DNA from: an uncultured Oscillibacter sp.
GTDB taxonomy: Bacteria > Bacillota > Clostridia > Oscillospirales > Oscillospiraceae
Assembly: GCA_934574045.1 (NCBI GenBank)
Contig: CAKTMK010000065.1
Span: 1-6,488 of the forward strand
DNA: 6,488 bases
Direction of reading: 5' to 3'
The first letter of the stretch is position 1. The number at the start of each line of letters is the position of its first letter. Made by a program: the position numbers and the translations under genes. Positions 5,553-6,488 of the stretch are shown one piece after another. Under the pieces are notes generated by a model, which had not been told where the DNA came from, ran no database searches, and saw only the letters and a list, made by a program, of their open reading frames with translations.

Positions 5553-6488
5553 GTGTCCTCTCTGCTCATCAAGAATCTTGCCGCCGCCGTCACCTGCGAC
5601 GACAGTGACCGCGTACTCGAGCGCGTGGATCTCTACTGCGAGGGCGGCGTGATCCGCGCCCTCGGCCCGGCGCTGTCCAACGCCGCGGATGAGGTGATCG
5701 ACGGCTCGCACCTGTGGTGCTATCCCGGCCTTGTCAACACCCACCACCATCTCTATCAGGTGTTCTCCCGAAACCTTCCGCAGGTGCAGGGGCTGGAGCT
5801 GTTCGACTGGCTCACCGCCCTGTACGAAATCTGGAAGGGGCTGGACCCGGAGGTGATCCGGCTGAGCACGCTCACCGGCTGCGGTGAGCTTTTAAAGCAC
5901 GGCTGCACCACCGTCTTTGACCATCACTACGTGTTCCCTGCGGGCGCCGGGGACCTGACGGGCGTGCAGTTCGCCGCGGCGGAGGAACTGGGCGTCCGGT
6001 TCCACGCCTCCCGCGGCAGCATGGACCTCTCCAAAAAGGACGGCGGCCTGCCCCCGGACAGCGTGGTGCAGACGGTGGACGAGATCCTGCGGGACTCCGA
6101 GCGCTGCATCGAAGCGTATCACGATCCGTCCTTCGGCTCCATGCGTCAGGTGGCGCTGGCCCCCTGCTCGCCGTTTTCCGTCTCGCCGGAACTGCTGCGC
6201 CAGAGCGCGGTCCTCGCCCGGGAGCGGGGCGTCCGGCTCCACACCCATCTGGCGGAGACCCGGGACGAGGAGCGCTTCACGCTGGAGACGTTCCATATGC
6301 GTCCGCTGGAGTACATGGCCTCCCTCGGCTGGACCGGCCCGGACGTGTGGTATGCCCACGGCATCCACTTCAACGACGAGGAGCTGCGGGAGCTGGCCCG
6401 GACCGGTACCGGCGTGGCCCACTGCCCCATTTCCAACATGAAGCTGGCCTCCGGCGTGGCCCGCGTGCCGGAGATGCTGAAGCTGGGC
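5553..6488 (+). CDS. Amidohydrolase, probable 8-oxoguanine deaminase (3' end beyond right edge)
   Basis: Metal-dependent cytoplasmic deaminase of the TRZ/ATZ amidohydrolase family; the closest match by recall is 8-oxoguanine deaminase, which turns 8-oxoguanine into urate and ammonia. The GTG start follows AAAGGAG (5538-5544) by eight bases, and 312 codons are open to the window edge with no stop. Visible motifs in order are the metal-binding HxH in GLVNTHHHLYQ (His64, His66), LFDWLTALYEIWKGL, GCTTVFDHHYVFP, FHASRGSMDLS, GGLPPDSVV, ALAPCSPFSVSPELL, LHTHLAETRDEE (His232 as probable ligand, Glu235), YAHGIHF (His269) and GTGVAHCPISNMKLASG. The last metal ligand, an Asp in a later VDGSASN-type motif, lies outside the window, as do roughly 130-150 residues. 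The RGSM and GGLPPDSVV stretches favour the 8-oxoguanine deaminase branch over chlorotriazine hydrolases or guanine deaminase, but related hydroxytriazine or pterin substrates remain possible. It is divergent from the serine dehydratase operon. Confidence 0.85.
   Translation, partial: MSSLLIKNLAAAVTCDDSDRVLERVDLYCEGGVIRALGPALSNAADEVIDGSHLWCYPGLVNTHHHLYQVFSRNLPQVQGLELFDWLTALYEIWKGLDPEVIRLSTLTGCGELLKHGCTTVFDHHYVFPAGAGDLTGVQFAAAEELGVRFHASRGSMDLSKKDGGLPPDSVVQTVDEILRDSERCIEAYHDPSFGSMRQVALAPCSPFSVSPELLRQSAVLARERGVRLHTHLAETRDEERFTLETFHMRPLEYMASLGWTGPDVWYAHGIHFNDEELRELARTGTGVAHCPISNMKLASGVARVPEMLKLG

Overview
The window is GC-rich with strong AGGAG-type ribosome binding sites, GTG starts, sigma-A-like promoters and a two-subunit iron-sulfur L-serine dehydratase. 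This suggests a high-GC anaerobic member of the Firmicutes (Clostridia, possibly an Oscillospiraceae-like gut bacterium). That placement is an inference from gene content and signals, not from a marker gene.

Layout. (1) 1-841, minus: the N-terminal 280 residues of a lipoprotein, the solute-binding subunit of a TAXI-type TRAP transporter; it runs off the left edge. (2) 842-1181: a divergent regulatory region. It holds a promoter for the binding protein, a structured leader at the presumed 5' end of its mRNA, four 9-bp direct repeats at an exact 21-bp period that resemble LytTR-family operators, and an extended -10 promoter for the kinase. (3) 1182-3583, plus: a two-gene operon of a LytS/BtsS-type membrane histidine kinase and a LytTR-type response regulator. 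(4) 3584-3865: a pyrimidine-rich non-coding stretch ending in a strong hairpin terminator. (5) 3866-5416, minus: sdaAB-sdaAA, the beta and alpha subunits of L-serine ammonia-lyase, joined stop-to-start. (6) 5417-5552: a second divergent promoter region. (7) 5553-6488, plus: the first 312 codons of an amidohydrolase closest to 8-oxoguanine deaminases, cut by the right edge.

How they may work together. The kinase-regulator pair very probably controls the divergent TAXI gene, because the only LytTR-like operator array seen lies just upstream of the TAXI promoter and overlaps its -35. The kinase keeps several of the residues reported to bind pyruvate in E. coli BtsS, and the neighbouring operon makes pyruvate from serine. 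A pyruvate- or keto-acid-responsive uptake module is therefore a reasonable hypothesis. The deaminase points to purine salvage or catabolism and may belong to a separate cluster extending to the right.

I see no CRISPR array, tRNA, rRNA or insertion sequence. No wholly new system is evident; the most interesting feature is the phased operator array.
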